Of a stretch of 14,495 nucleotides of DNA, positions 1-7,162 are shown piece after piece. Every line of letters starts with the position of its first letter. The stretch's first letter is position 1. Under the pieces are notes generated by a model, which worked only from the letters and a program-made list of their open reading frames with translations, was not told the origin of the DNA and did no database searches. Source of the DNA: Deltaproteobacteria bacterium (GTDB lineage: Bacteria > Desulfobacterota > Desulfarculia > Adiutricales > Adiutricaceae); NCBI GenBank assembly GCA_031279155.1, contig JAITJB010000223.1, positions 1-14,495 of the forward strand, in the 5' to 3' direction. A program made the position numbers and the translations under genes.

Positions 1-459
1 ACCTTTCAGCAAGCCGATGAGAAATTTCGGAGTATCTTTCCCATCCTCTTTGAGGGCGGTCAGGGCTGGTTAGCCTTGACCAACGAGAACGACCCCTTGG
101 AAAGCGGCGTGGAAATCCATGTCCACCCACCGGGAAAAAAAATCACGGTCATGCGTTCGCTCTCCGGTGGTGAAAAGACGCTAACCTCTTTGTGTCTTAT
201 CTTCGCTCTCTACCTCATCAAGCCTAGCCCCTTTTGTCTTATCGACGAGGCCGACGCCGCCCTTGACGAGGCCAATATCGACAGGTTTAACCGCTTATTG
301 CGGAATTTATCAGAGTCTTCTCAAATTATCATGGTCACTCACAACAAAAGGACTATGCAGATTAGCGACATGCTCTATGGCGTGACCATGGAATCTCCAG
401 GGGTGTCGAGTCTGGTCAGAGTCAATTTAGCCGAAGCCGAGGTTCTCTCCAATGCTTAG
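1..459 (+). CDS. smc: Chromosome partition protein SMC, C-terminal part (5' end outside window)
   Basis: This is the C-terminal ATPase half of the structural maintenance of chromosomes protein, which compacts and segregates the chromosome as the core of the SMC-ScpAB condensin. The reading frame is open from base 1 and ends at TAG 457-459, giving 152 residues. Visible family signatures, in order, are the GVEI..HPPGKK strand, the ABC signature LSGGEK, the Walker B segment FCLIDEADAALDEAN with its catalytic acidic residues, and the H-loop histidine in VTHNK. The coiled coils, hinge and N-terminal Walker A lie upstream of the window. The stop codon overlaps the start of ftsY by 8 bases, which points to translational coupling. 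Nothing looks degenerate, so the truncation is only the window edge. Confidence 0.95.
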   Translation, partial: TFQQADEKFRSIFPILFEGGQGWLALTNENDPLESGVEIHVHPPGKKITVMRSLSGGEKTLTSLCLIFALYLIKPSPFCLIDEADAALDEANIDRFNRLLRNLSESSQIIMVTHNKRTMQISDMLYGVTMESPGVSSLVRVNLAEAEVLSNA

Positions 460-2245
460 TTTTTTCCGAAAAAAGAAAAAAGACCAACCCGATGATTCTA
501 ACCAAATGGTTGAAAAGACGACTTCGGAAAGCTCCCCTACAGAGCCCGATCCAAAAGATCCGCAAAGTCAACAAACTCAGCAAGACCAACAAGATCAACA
601 AGAACAACCAGAACAAGAAAAACAACAAGCTCCACAAGATCTCTCTGATGACCTTAAAGCTCAGCCAGATGAACCAGCAGATCTAAGCTCGCCTTCTGAG
701 ACAAAAGCTGATGAATCTAGTAAGACTTCTGAGTCTGAAGCCGATGAGCAGGGTAAGCCTTCTGAGCCTCAAAGCGATGAATCGGGTGAGCCTTCTGAGC
801 TAGAAGCGGAAAACTTGAGTAAATCATCTGAGCCGATGGCAGAGCCTCCCAAAGATAAGCCAGAAAAACAGCGCTCTGGCTTTTTTAGCCGCCTAAAACA
901 AAAGTTCGGTCATAGTCCTGAGACCCAAACCACGGCTAGCTCAGATAGTTCGTCTAGCTCGGTAGAAGCCAAAACCGATGCCCTTAGTTCCGATAGTTCC
1001 GATAGCCCCGCGCTCGATGGAACCGACCAAGATATAAAAGATGAGACAAAACCTGAGCCCGCGATCTCGCCTGCCCCGCAAGGCGAAATTTCACAAGATA
1101 ACGACGCACAAGGCGAGGATGAAAATGAGGCTACAAAAAAACTAGCTCCCACGCCCATAGCCAAGCAAGCTCAGGAAGTTAAAGAAACCGAGGAAGCTCA
1201 GGAAGTTCAAGAATCCGGGGAAGCTCAAGAAGTTCAAGAAGCTCAAGAACCCGCACAAGCACTAGAAGCTGAGGAAGCTGTAAACGCCGAGGAGACTCAA
1301 GAAGCTCAAGAAACTCAGCCAGCTGAGGAAAAGCTCAGTTGGTTTGCGAAACTTAAAAAGAAGTTAGCCTCCACCAGGGAGGCCTTAGCCGGGCGACTGG
1401 AAAAATTTTTAAGTTCCGTGCGAGAAATTGACGAGGATGTTTTAGAGGAGCTTGAGGAGATCATGATCACTAGCGATCTAGGCATCAAGACCACCCAAGA
1501 CATTTTGTATAAAATCCGAGGTCAGGTCGCCAAAAAAGAACTCAAGGATTCTTTGGCTCTAAAAAAAGCCATCAAAAACCGCATTACCGAGATGATGGAT
1601 GTCCCGGCTCGCCCTAAATTAGAAGTTAAACCTCTGGTCATTATGATGGTTGGCGTTAACGGCGTGGGTAAGACTACGACCATCGCCAAATTGGCCAAGC
1701 TCTACCAAAACCAGGGTAAAAAGGTCCTCTTGGCTGCCGGCGACACCTTCCGGGCCGCAGCTGTCGAGCAATTGACTATCTGGGCTAACCGTCTGAAGGT
1801 AGATATTATCGCCCAACCCACCGGGGCCGACCCTTCGGCCGTAGTTTACGATTCTCTGATAGCAGCTTCCGCCCGAAAAATCGACGTGGTCATTATCGAT
1901 ACCGCCGGCCGTCTCCACACCAGAGTAAACCTCATGGAGGAACTTAAAAAAATCAAAAGGGTGGCCAGTAAAGCTCTAAGCGGAGCCCCCCACGAGACTA
2001 TTTTAGTCTTAGACGCTAACACCGGACAAAACGCCGCCCGCCAAGCCGAAATGTTTCATCAAGCCGTTGGAGTCGATTCCCTCATCGTAACCAAGCTTGA
2101 CGGCACTTCCAAGGGAGGGGTCATCGTCTCCATCATTAACGAGCTCAAACTCCCGGTGACCTACATTGGCCTCGGGGAAAAGTTTGACGATCTAAGACCC
2201 TTCGATCCCTTGGCCTTCATCGAGGCCATCTTGGGTTCTGACTGA
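452..2245 (+). CDS. ftsY: Signal recognition particle receptor FtsY with long acidic repeat-rich N-terminus
   Basis: FtsY is the SRP receptor GTPase that docks ribosome-nascent chain-SRP complexes at the inner membrane. The NG domain occupies about residues 295-597. It shows the P-loop GVNGVGKTTT (401-410), DTFRAAA (431-437), DTAGRLH (483-489), TKLDGTSKGG (547-556) and the C-terminal GLGEKFDDLRPFDP. At 597 residues it is far longer than most FtsY proteins. The extra length is an acidic, Gln/Glu/Ser/Pro-rich A region with tandem 11- and 9-residue repeats. It opens with a basic-aromatic MLSFFRKKKK segment. Two similar segments follow: SGFFSRLKQKF (142-152) and LSWFAKLKKKL (295-305, the usual start of the N domain). 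The ATG at 452 lies inside the smc stop region; this start is favoured by the typical FFRKKKK opening. A histidine kinase gene follows after 13 bases. Confidence 0.96.
   Translation: MLSFFRKKKKDQPDDSNQMVEKTTSESSPTEPDPKDPQSQQTQQDQQDQQEQPEQEKQQAPQDLSDDLKAQPDEPADLSSPSETKADESSKTSESEADEQGKPSEPQSDESGEPSELEAENLSKSSEPMAEPPKDKPEKQRSGFFSRLKQKFGHSPETQTTASSDSSSSSVEAKTDALSSDSSDSPALDGTDQDIKDETKPEPAISPAPQGEISQDNDAQGEDENEATKKLAPTPIAKQAQEVKETEEAQEVQESGEAQEVQEAQEPAQALEAEEAVNAEETQEAQETQPAEEKLSWFAKLKKKLASTREALAGRLEKFLSSVREIDEDVLEELEEIMITSDLGIKTTQDILYKIRGQVAKKELKDSLALKKAIKNRITEMMDVPARPKLEVKPLVIMMVGVNGVGKTTTIAKLAKLYQNQGKKVLLAAGDTFRAAAVEQLTIWANRLKVDIIAQPTGADPSAVVYDSLIAASARKIDVVIIDTAGRLHTRVNLMEELKKIKRVASKALSGAPHETILVLDANTGQNAARQAEMFHQAVGVDSLIVTKLDGTSKGGVIVSIINELKLPVTYIGLGEKFDDLRPFDPLAFIEAILGSD
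674..838 (+). repeat. 33-bp coding tandem repeat (11-residue unit) in ftsY
   Basis: About five diverged copies of a 33-bp unit are in frame within ftsY and encode residues 75-129. Aligned units read PADLSSPSETK, ADESSKTSESE, ADEQGKPSEPQ, SDESGEPSELE and AENLSKSSEPM, with a consensus near (A/S)D-x-S-x-x-(P/S)-S-E. Both protein and DNA have drifted, so this is an old expansion inside the disordered acidic region. Confidence 0.7.
1169..1249 (+). repeat. 27-bp coding tandem repeat (9-residue unit) in ftsY
   Basis: Three adjacent 27-bp units encode AQEVKETEE, AQEVQESGE and AQEVQEAQE (residues 240-266). The surrounding region to about residue 292 continues as degenerate EAQE/ETQ text. The DNA is rich in GAAGCTCAAGAA-like words, suggesting slippage-driven growth of this linker before the NG domain. 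Confidence 0.7.
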
Positions 2246-2258
2246 CCAGGACCATAAA

Positions 2259-3857
2259 GTGTTCGCTCGAGCCCTTAGGCCGCCCAGCCTCAGAGCCTTC
2301 CTTTTAATTGTAAACCTGATTATTTTGGCCTTCCCCATCAGCGGGCTCTACCTTTTCCGCATCTACGAAAACGAACTGGTCCGCCAGACCGAAACCGAAC
2401 TCATCGCCCAAGGCGCCTTGATGGCGGCTATCTTCCACCGCGAATTGGTAGCCATAGGCGGCCCTGACTACGGTCAGCTCCACTGGGCGGCCAAAAACGA
2501 GTCCAATCTGAGAGTAATCCCTCCCCGCCTTGATCGATCCAGCCCTATCCTCGATGAGTCGCTCATCTATTCAGCGGCAGCTCGCGGCCCGGAACCAGTG
2601 GCCATGACGGCGGCGGCCAATCTCGCTCCGGTCATTAGAGAAGCTACGCTAACCACCTTATCGACCATCCAACTTTTAGATTTTAGAGGCGTTCTCGTAA
2701 GCCAAGGCCGGGGCCGGGGTTTAAGCTTAGCCCGCAACCAAGAGGTGGCCCTGGCCCTTGAGGGCCAATATCACAGCCTCATGAGAACTAGAGTCGTGAC
2801 CGGGTCAACCTCTCTGGCCTCAGCTAGCCGCGATACGCCCTACCGAATATTTTCGGCTATGCCCGTCTTTAACGGTCAGAGGTTAGCGGGCGTAGTCTTT
2901 TTGTCCCGAACGCCTAGAGAGCTTACCAAAGCTCTTTATCAGGAACGCTTTAATTTACTCATTGCCGGGATTTTAGTCTTGGTACTTATGATCTTTGTTA
3001 GCTTAATTTCTTCGCTCCTGATCATAAGACCAGTCAAACGCTTAGCCGGCGAAGCGGCTTTGATAGCCGAAAAGCCCGATTATTTACCACGCGAGCAAAA
3101 TCGCTATCTTTCCTTAACTGTCCGGGAAGTAGCCGACTTGAGGGCCAGCGTTCTCGCCATGGCCGAGCGATTAAAGCGCCGATCAGATTACCTTAAGGCC
3201 TTTGCCAGCGGCGTTTCCCACGAGTTTAAAACCCCTCTGGCGGCTATCAAAGGGGCCATCGAGCTCTTAGGCGAACACGGTCGCGACATGTCTACTGACG
3301 ACTTTGCCAGGTTTTCAGGTAACATCACGCTCGATCTCGAGCGCTTAGAGCGCCTAGTAGGCCGCTTATTGGCCTTAGCTAGAGCTGAAGCCATAAGCCC
3401 CACCAGAACAGAGAAGACTTTAGCCGCCTCATTGGTTAGTTCTCTAGCTGAGAGGTATCAAGCCACGCACCGACAAATAGCCATAAAATGCCTAGATAAC
3501 ACGATTAACTTAGAGATGGCCATTGATAGCGATGTTTTGGAAACTGTTCTCTTAAATCTCTTCGATAACAGCCGCGAGAGCGGAGCCACCGAAATTACGG
3601 TAAGCTACGCCCGTCAGGGCGAGGTCGGCTCAATTACGGTTTCTGACAATGGTCCGGGCTTAACGCCGGAAGCCGCTGAGAAAATTTTTACCCCGTTTTA
3701 TACCACTCACCAAAATCGCGGCGGCACAGGCCTAGGTCTTAGCCTAGCTCGAACTCTTCTTACGCCCTATATGGGCCGCCTCGACTACGTTGGCCCCAAG
3801 GCCGTCTTTAGGATCACCGCCCCCTTAGCCCGCAGTAAAGATAGCTCGTCTACTTAG
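2259..3857 (+). CDS. Sensor histidine kinase (HAMP-HisKA-HATPase), membrane-bound
   Basis: This is a two-component sensor kinase of 532 residues with a GTG start at 2259. An AGGA at 2248-2251 gives good ribosome-binding spacing. A first membrane segment lies at about residues 13-33 and a second at about 231-256. They bracket a periplasmic sensor of roughly 195 residues that I cannot assign to a named family. A HAMP linker follows. The HisKA H-box is SGVSHEFKTPL with the phospho-acceptor His321. The ATPase domain has an N-box LLNLFDNSRES (Asn433, Asn437), a G1 box DNGPGL (463-468), FTPFYTT, and a G2 box GGTGLGL (488-494). All catalytic boxes look intact. The gene sits 13 bases after ftsY and probably shares its transcript. 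No response regulator is visible in the window, so its partner is unknown. The architecture resembles ChvG/BaeS-type kinases, but the stimulus cannot be inferred. Confidence 0.93.
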   Translation: MFARALRPPSLRAFLLIVNLIILAFPISGLYLFRIYENELVRQTETELIAQGALMAAIFHRELVAIGGPDYGQLHWAAKNESNLRVIPPRLDRSSPILDESLIYSAAARGPEPVAMTAAANLAPVIREATLTTLSTIQLLDFRGVLVSQGRGRGLSLARNQEVALALEGQYHSLMRTRVVTGSTSLASASRDTPYRIFSAMPVFNGQRLAGVVFLSRTPRELTKALYQERFNLLIAGILVLVLMIFVSLISSLLIIRPVKRLAGEAALIAEKPDYLPREQNRYLSLTVREVADLRASVLAMAERLKRRSDYLKAFASGVSHEFKTPLAAIKGAIELLGEHGRDMSTDDFARFSGNITLDLERLERLVGRLLALARAEAISPTRTEKTLAASLVSSLAERYQATHRQIAIKCLDNTINLEMAIDSDVLETVLLNLFDNSRESGATEITVSYARQGEVGSITVSDNGPGLTPEAAEKIFTPFYTTHQNRGGTGLGLSLARTLLTPYMGRLDYVGPKAVFRITAPLARSKDSSST

Positions 3858-3862
3858 GTTAA

Positions 3863-3918
3863 TCTATTTAGTATCGTCTATTTTGGCCAATCTATTTTGA
3901 CCAATCTATTTTGGAAAG
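3863..3918. repeat. 14-bp tandem repeat between convergent genes
   Basis: Units of 14 bp start at 3863, 3877, 3891 and 3905: TCTATTTAGTATCG, TCTATTTTGGCCAA, TCTATTTTGACCAA and TCTATTTTGGAAAG. The middle two differ at one base, and the outer two keep the TCTATTT core. The last unit contains the stop codon of the minus-strand gene. The array fills the 48-base gap between the convergent histidine kinase and secreted-protein genes. No convincing terminator hairpin is present there. Confidence 0.75.
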
Positions 3919-4727
3919 ACCACTGGCACAGCTACCCAAGGGCTACGTCCGCCCCCATTTACACGAAATCTCACCAAATAACGCTCGCTATCGATGGTTA
4001 TGGCGTCGACTACCTTAGCTAAGGTCTCGTAGACCAGCTCCTGGCCATAGATCTGGCGGTTGGCTTCCGGGATGTCGCCGGTGTTAGCTAACCTAAAGGC
4101 AATCCTGGTACCTAAGTGGGTGAAGAGTTTATTTAAGGCGTAGGAATCCCCGACCAGGCTAGGCTTATTTGGCCAGGACATCAGGGCCCCAAAAACCCCT
4201 AGGGATAAATCTTTTAAGGCCAGAGAAAAGTCGCGCGAGCTCAAGCGATCGTAGAAGACCACCCGCAGGTTACCCGTTCCTAAGGATCCATCGCTACTAT
4301 AGTCTCTTAGATTTACCGTGCGCCAGTTGTTAGCGTGGTGGCTGCGGCCCCCGGCATAATAGCCTGTCTCTTGGGGCTTGTCAGGCTTAGTTCCGGTTGA
4401 ATAGTAAAAGGTGTTTCGCGGCGGTAAGTAACCGTAAAAACCTGGCGGCGGCCACGGCCTTTGGTGGGGGCGCAAGTTTTGAGGCGGCCCAAAAGGATAG
4501 GCGGGATTTAGATAGCTACCTTTATTGGGCCTTTTATTAGATGGCTTTTGTTTAGACGGCTTTTGTTTACGCTTTGAATCAGGGTCTTGCTCAGAATCAG
4601 GATCAGACTTTTGATCGATTTTAAGAGAACTACCCGGGTTATTAATGATGATGCTCACTTGGGCCGACAGGGGGCTAGACGCCAAAAAAGAAGCTGACAA
4701 GAGTAAAGCCAACCAAAATTTGATCAT
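3906..4727 (-). CDS. Secreted protein of unknown function, Pro/Lys-rich linker
   Basis: I do not recognise this 273-residue protein. It has a classic Sec signal peptide: a short MIK n-region, hydrophobic FWLALLLSASFLAS, and likely cleavage after PLSA near residue 22. No lipobox cysteine is present, so it should be periplasmic or exported. Residues about 35-70 are a Ser/Asp then Lys/Pro/Gln low-complexity linker (KQKPSKQKPS). Residues 70-125 are rich in Pro, Tyr and Gly. A folded-looking domain of about 140 residues follows (WRTVNLRDY to AVPVVFPK). The start is supported by a strong GGAGG upstream of ATG 4727. A GTG just before it runs straight into TGA and can be excluded. It is the last gene of the minus-strand cluster, 96 bases after ymdB, with a pentanucleotide array in the gap. 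Confidence 0.8.
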   Translation of the reverse strand: MIKFWLALLLSASFLASSPLSAQVSIIINNPGSSLKIDQKSDPDSEQDPDSKRKQKPSKQKPSNKRPNKGSYLNPAYPFGPPQNLRPHQRPWPPPGFYGYLPPRNTFYYSTGTKPDKPQETGYYAGGRSHHANNWRTVNLRDYSSDGSLGTGNLRVVFYDRLSSRDFSLALKDLSLGVFGALMSWPNKPSLVGDSYALNKLFTHLGTRIAFRLANTGDIPEANRQIYGQELVYETLAKVVDAITIDSERYLVRFRVNGGGRSPWVAVPVVFPK

Positions 4728-4745
4728 TTCACCCCCTCCTCACTT

Positions 4746-4835
4746 AAGCTAAACTAAGCCTAGCCACGCTAGGCTAGGCTAGCCTAGACTAAGCTACGCT
4801 ACGCTAAGCATCGCTAGGCTCATCTAGGCTAAGCC
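4746..4835. repeat. 5-bp tandem array, consensus ANGCT, across ymdB 3' end
   Basis: About 18 consecutive pentamers in register read mostly AGGCT, AAGCT or ACGCT, with a few degenerate units. Examples are AGGCT AGGCT at 4771-4780 and ACGCT ACGCT at 4796-4805. The array fills most of the gap between ymdB and the secreted-protein gene and extends into ymdB. It supplies the final Leu-Ala codons and the TAG stop (GGC TTA GCC TAG on the minus strand). It is dense in CTAG. Confidence 0.8.
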
Positions 4836-5615
4836 CTCCAGGTTGACCGGAGTAATGGATTCAGCCCGTCCGGTCGTATCAAAGACCATTATAACACCCT
4901 GGAGGATGGGTAGTTTTTTGGCCGGTTTAAACCTTTTTGTTCGCCCCATTATAAAGGAATCGATGACTTCTTGGCTCTGCATGCCAATAATGCCCCCGTG
5001 GGGTCCGGTCATGCCGGCGTCGGTGATATAAGCCGTTCCCCCGGGTAATATCCTGGCGTCGTTTGTCTGAACGTGAGTGTGGGTACCAATTACGGCCTCC
5101 ACCCGGCCGTCTAAGTATCTGGCCAAGGCGACTTTTTCGCTGGTAACTTCGGCGTGAAAGTCGACGATCAAAATATTGGCGCCCTTTTCTCGCATTTCGC
5201 CAATCAACTGATCGGCCTTCTTAAAGGGGCAATCAAGAGCGCCTTTCATGTAGACCCGGCCCATGAGGTTGGCAAAACCCACCTTAACCCCGCTAGGGCA
5301 TTTTAAGATAGTCCAACCCCGGCCTGGACAAGGGTCAGGGTAGTTAGCTGGGCGGATGAGCCGCTGATGGCTATCTAACATGGACTCTAGCTCATGGAAC
5401 CTAAAAGTGTGATTGCCGCCGGATAAGGCGTCAAGACCACTATCGAGTAGCTTTTGGGCGCTCGCTAGCGATAGGCCTGTGCCATCTTGGGCGTTTTCAG
5501 CGTTAGCCAGGCATAGATCTAAGCCCTCCCGACCGATCAAAGCCGGCAGACGCGTTTCCACCAAAAGGCAACCTACTTGGGAGAAGATATCGCCTAAAAA
5601 CAAGATTTTAGTCAC
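4824..5615 (-). CDS. ymdB: YmdB-family (TIGR00282) metallophosphoesterase
   Basis: This 263-residue protein fits the YmdB family of dimetal phosphodiesterases, reported in Bacillus and Deinococcus to act on cyclic nucleotides. Metal-ligand positions are all present: Asp9 in FLGDIF, Glu40-Asn41 in NAEN, Asn68-His69 in GGNHT, His154 in VDFHAE, and His179/His181 in GTHTHVQT. The length is normal for the family. It starts with GTG at 5613-5615, four bases inside the stop of the upstream MFS gene (GTGA overlap). A strong GGAGG lies four bases before it, so it is translationally coupled. The C-terminal codons lie in a pentanucleotide array but leave the conserved core untouched. The natural substrate in this organism is unknown. 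Confidence 0.92.
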   Translation of the reverse strand: MTKILFLGDIFSQVGCLLVETRLPALIGREGLDLCLANAENAQDGTGLSLASAQKLLDSGLDALSGGNHTFRFHELESMLDSHQRLIRPANYPDPCPGRGWTILKCPSGVKVGFANLMGRVYMKGALDCPFKKADQLIGEMREKGANILIVDFHAEVTSEKVALARYLDGRVEAVIGTHTHVQTNDARILPGGTAYITDAGMTGPHGGIIGMQSQEVIDSFIMGRTKRFKPAKKLPILQGVIMVFDTTGRAESITPVNLEGLA

Positions 5616-7072
5616 TTTTCCTCCACCCTAATCTTGCGGCCGCGAGCTAACGAAGCCAAAATACCGGTGAAGCACAAGGGGGCGAAGATGAAAAAACAGA
5701 TCCGGCTGGCCGTGATAAAGGCCTGGTATTTATCCTCCGTAATCTCACCCGGTCCAATAACCACGCTAAAGACGATGGTTATTAGCGCGATACTAGATAT
5801 CTGCCCAAAGAGCCTGGTCACGGTAATGACGCCTGAGGCTTGACCAAGCCTGACCCTAGGCACAGCGCTCATGATGGCGTTGGTGTTAGGGGCCGAGAAA
5901 AAGGCGAATCCCGCTCCGGTTAAAGACATGGTAAAGATCAATAAGGCCGTTGGCGTATCCGACCCTAAGTTAAAGGCAAAGAGTAAAATAGCCGTCATGA
6001 TAACCGTCATGCCGGCTGAGGCCAATCGACCGGCGTCGTAGCGGTCGGACATGCGCCCGGCTATGGGGGTTAAGAAGGCCTGAACTACGGGCTGAGCGAT
6101 TAAAAATAGCCCGGCTCCCGAGGGGCTGAGCCCCCGGGAATACTGAAGGTACAAGCTCAATAAAAAAGTCCCCGAGGTCGATGATAGGTAGCTAATATAG
6201 GCGGCTAAACTGGAAAACGAAAAGCGCCGGCTATCTAAAAATAGTCTCATGTCTACGATGGGGTTTGGGGATTTTAGAGTTCTGATGACAAATAAAGCGC
6301 CCAAAAGAAGGCCGATGACCAGCAGATGAACGGCTGAAGTCTTACCCAAGGAAGCTAAGCCAATAAAGCCAATAGCTACGCCCAGCATCCAGAGAGCCAC
6401 GCCCGTTTTATCGAGTTTTTCGTCAGGCGTGGTGGGAGGATCTCTTTTAACCATGTGGATCAAAGCCATGGGCGGCAGCATACCGACAACGGTAAACCAA
6501 AAGATGGCCTGCCAGCCCAAGTACTCAACAATAAACCCGCTGACAATGGGCCCAAAGCTAAGACCTATATAGACCGAAGCGATACTAAGGCCCAAGACCC
6601 GCCCTCGCTCGTTGGCCGGGTAAGCGGCGGTTATCATGGTAGTTACGGTCGTAAAAAAACTAACCAACCCTAAGCCGGTTAGGGCCCGAAAGAATATCAA
6701 AGTCCAAAAACCACCAGATAGGGCGCAGCCAGCCGAAGCGATAATGGTTACCCATAGGCCGACAATGGTCACCCTTTTGCGGCCCACGAGATCGGAGACG
6801 CGGGCCATGGGGGCTGAGAACATGGCCATGACCAGCATGGTGGCTAGAGAAACCCAAGCCATCTGAACGGCGCCTAAGCTCATCTCCTTTTGAATTGAGG
6901 GGAGGGCGACGTTTATACCGATTAGACCGACATTACCTAATAAGTTGGCCGTCACAGCCGTAAATAAGATAAGCCTTCTCTGTTTGATTTCAAAGGCGCT
7001 GGCAGCAATATGGGCGCGTTTTTCCTCAGTCGAGCCTATAGAGGCCGGACTTTTTTGTTTATCTTTAGTCAT
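5612..7072 (-). CDS. MFS transporter, DHA2 (14-helix drug:H+ antiporter) type
   Basis: This is an inner-membrane major facilitator transporter with about 14 hydrophobic segments. It carries motif A (ARVSDLVGRKRVTI) between helices 2 and 3 and the antiporter motif C region in helix 5 (SFGPIVSGFIVEYLGW). These features place it in the DHA2 (EmrB/QacA-like) family that exports drugs or metabolites. The start given is ATG 7070-7072 (486 residues). A TTG at 7085-7087 in the same frame would add five residues (491). Each candidate is preceded by the same GGAAAGTGAG-type sequence because a 17-bp segment is duplicated here. It ends in the 4-base overlap with ymdB. The substrate cannot be read from sequence, and no regulator gene is adjacent. 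Confidence 0.9.
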   Translation of the reverse strand: MTKDKQKSPASIGSTEEKRAHIAASAFEIKQRRLILFTAVTANLLGNVGLIGINVALPSIQKEMSLGAVQMAWVSLATMLVMAMFSAPMARVSDLVGRKRVTIVGLWVTIIASAGCALSGGFWTLIFFRALTGLGLVSFFTTVTTMITAAYPANERGRVLGLSIASVYIGLSFGPIVSGFIVEYLGWQAIFWFTVVGMLPPMALIHMVKRDPPTTPDEKLDKTGVALWMLGVAIGFIGLASLGKTSAVHLLVIGLLLGALFVIRTLKSPNPIVDMRLFLDSRRFSFSSLAAYISYLSSTSGTFLLSLYLQYSRGLSPSGAGLFLIAQPVVQAFLTPIAGRMSDRYDAGRLASAGMTVIMTAILLFAFNLGSDTPTALLIFTMSLTGAGFAFFSAPNTNAIMSAVPRVRLGQASGVITVTRLFGQISSIALITIVFSVVIGPGEITEDKYQAFITASRICFFIFAPLCFTGILASLARGRKIRVEEK

Positions 7073-7075
7073 GAT

Positions 7076-7109
7076 CTCACTTTCCAAACAAACTCACTTT
7101 CCAATCAAA
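7076..7109. repeat. 17-bp tandem duplication at the MFS gene start
   Basis: Plus-strand bases 7076-7092 (CTCACTTTCCAAACAAA) and 7093-7109 (CTCACTTTCCAATCAAA) are adjacent copies differing at one base. On the coding (minus) strand each reads TTGGAAAGTGAG. The translation-initiation region of the MFS gene is therefore duplicated. Confidence 0.8.
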
Positions 7110-7120
7110 AAGGGGCAAAA

Positions 7121-7150
7121 GGTAGAAGCTTTGGCTTTTGAAATTCTACC
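7121..7150 (-). terminator. Possible weak terminator or hairpin after the MBL-fold gene
   Basis: GGTAGAA (7121-7127) and TTCTACC (7144-7150) form a perfect 7-bp inverted repeat with a 16-base loop. It lies 12 bases past the MBL-fold stop. On the minus strand it is followed by TTTTGCCCCTTTTT, a broken U-tract. It may partly terminate or attenuate transcription before the MFS gene. The long loop makes this uncertain. Confidence 0.35.
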
Positions 7151-7162
7151 ATAATTTTTCTA

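Noticed and set aside
422..1918. Open frames antisense to ftsY (422-637, 910-1164, 1315-1503, 1619-1918)
   Set aside because: They are low-complexity or biased shadows of the ftsY frame, have no ribosome-binding sites, and do not resemble any family.
3858..3905. Bidirectional terminator between the histidine kinase and secreted-protein genes
   Set aside because: Direct repeats are present, but no inverted repeat with a T-run was found.
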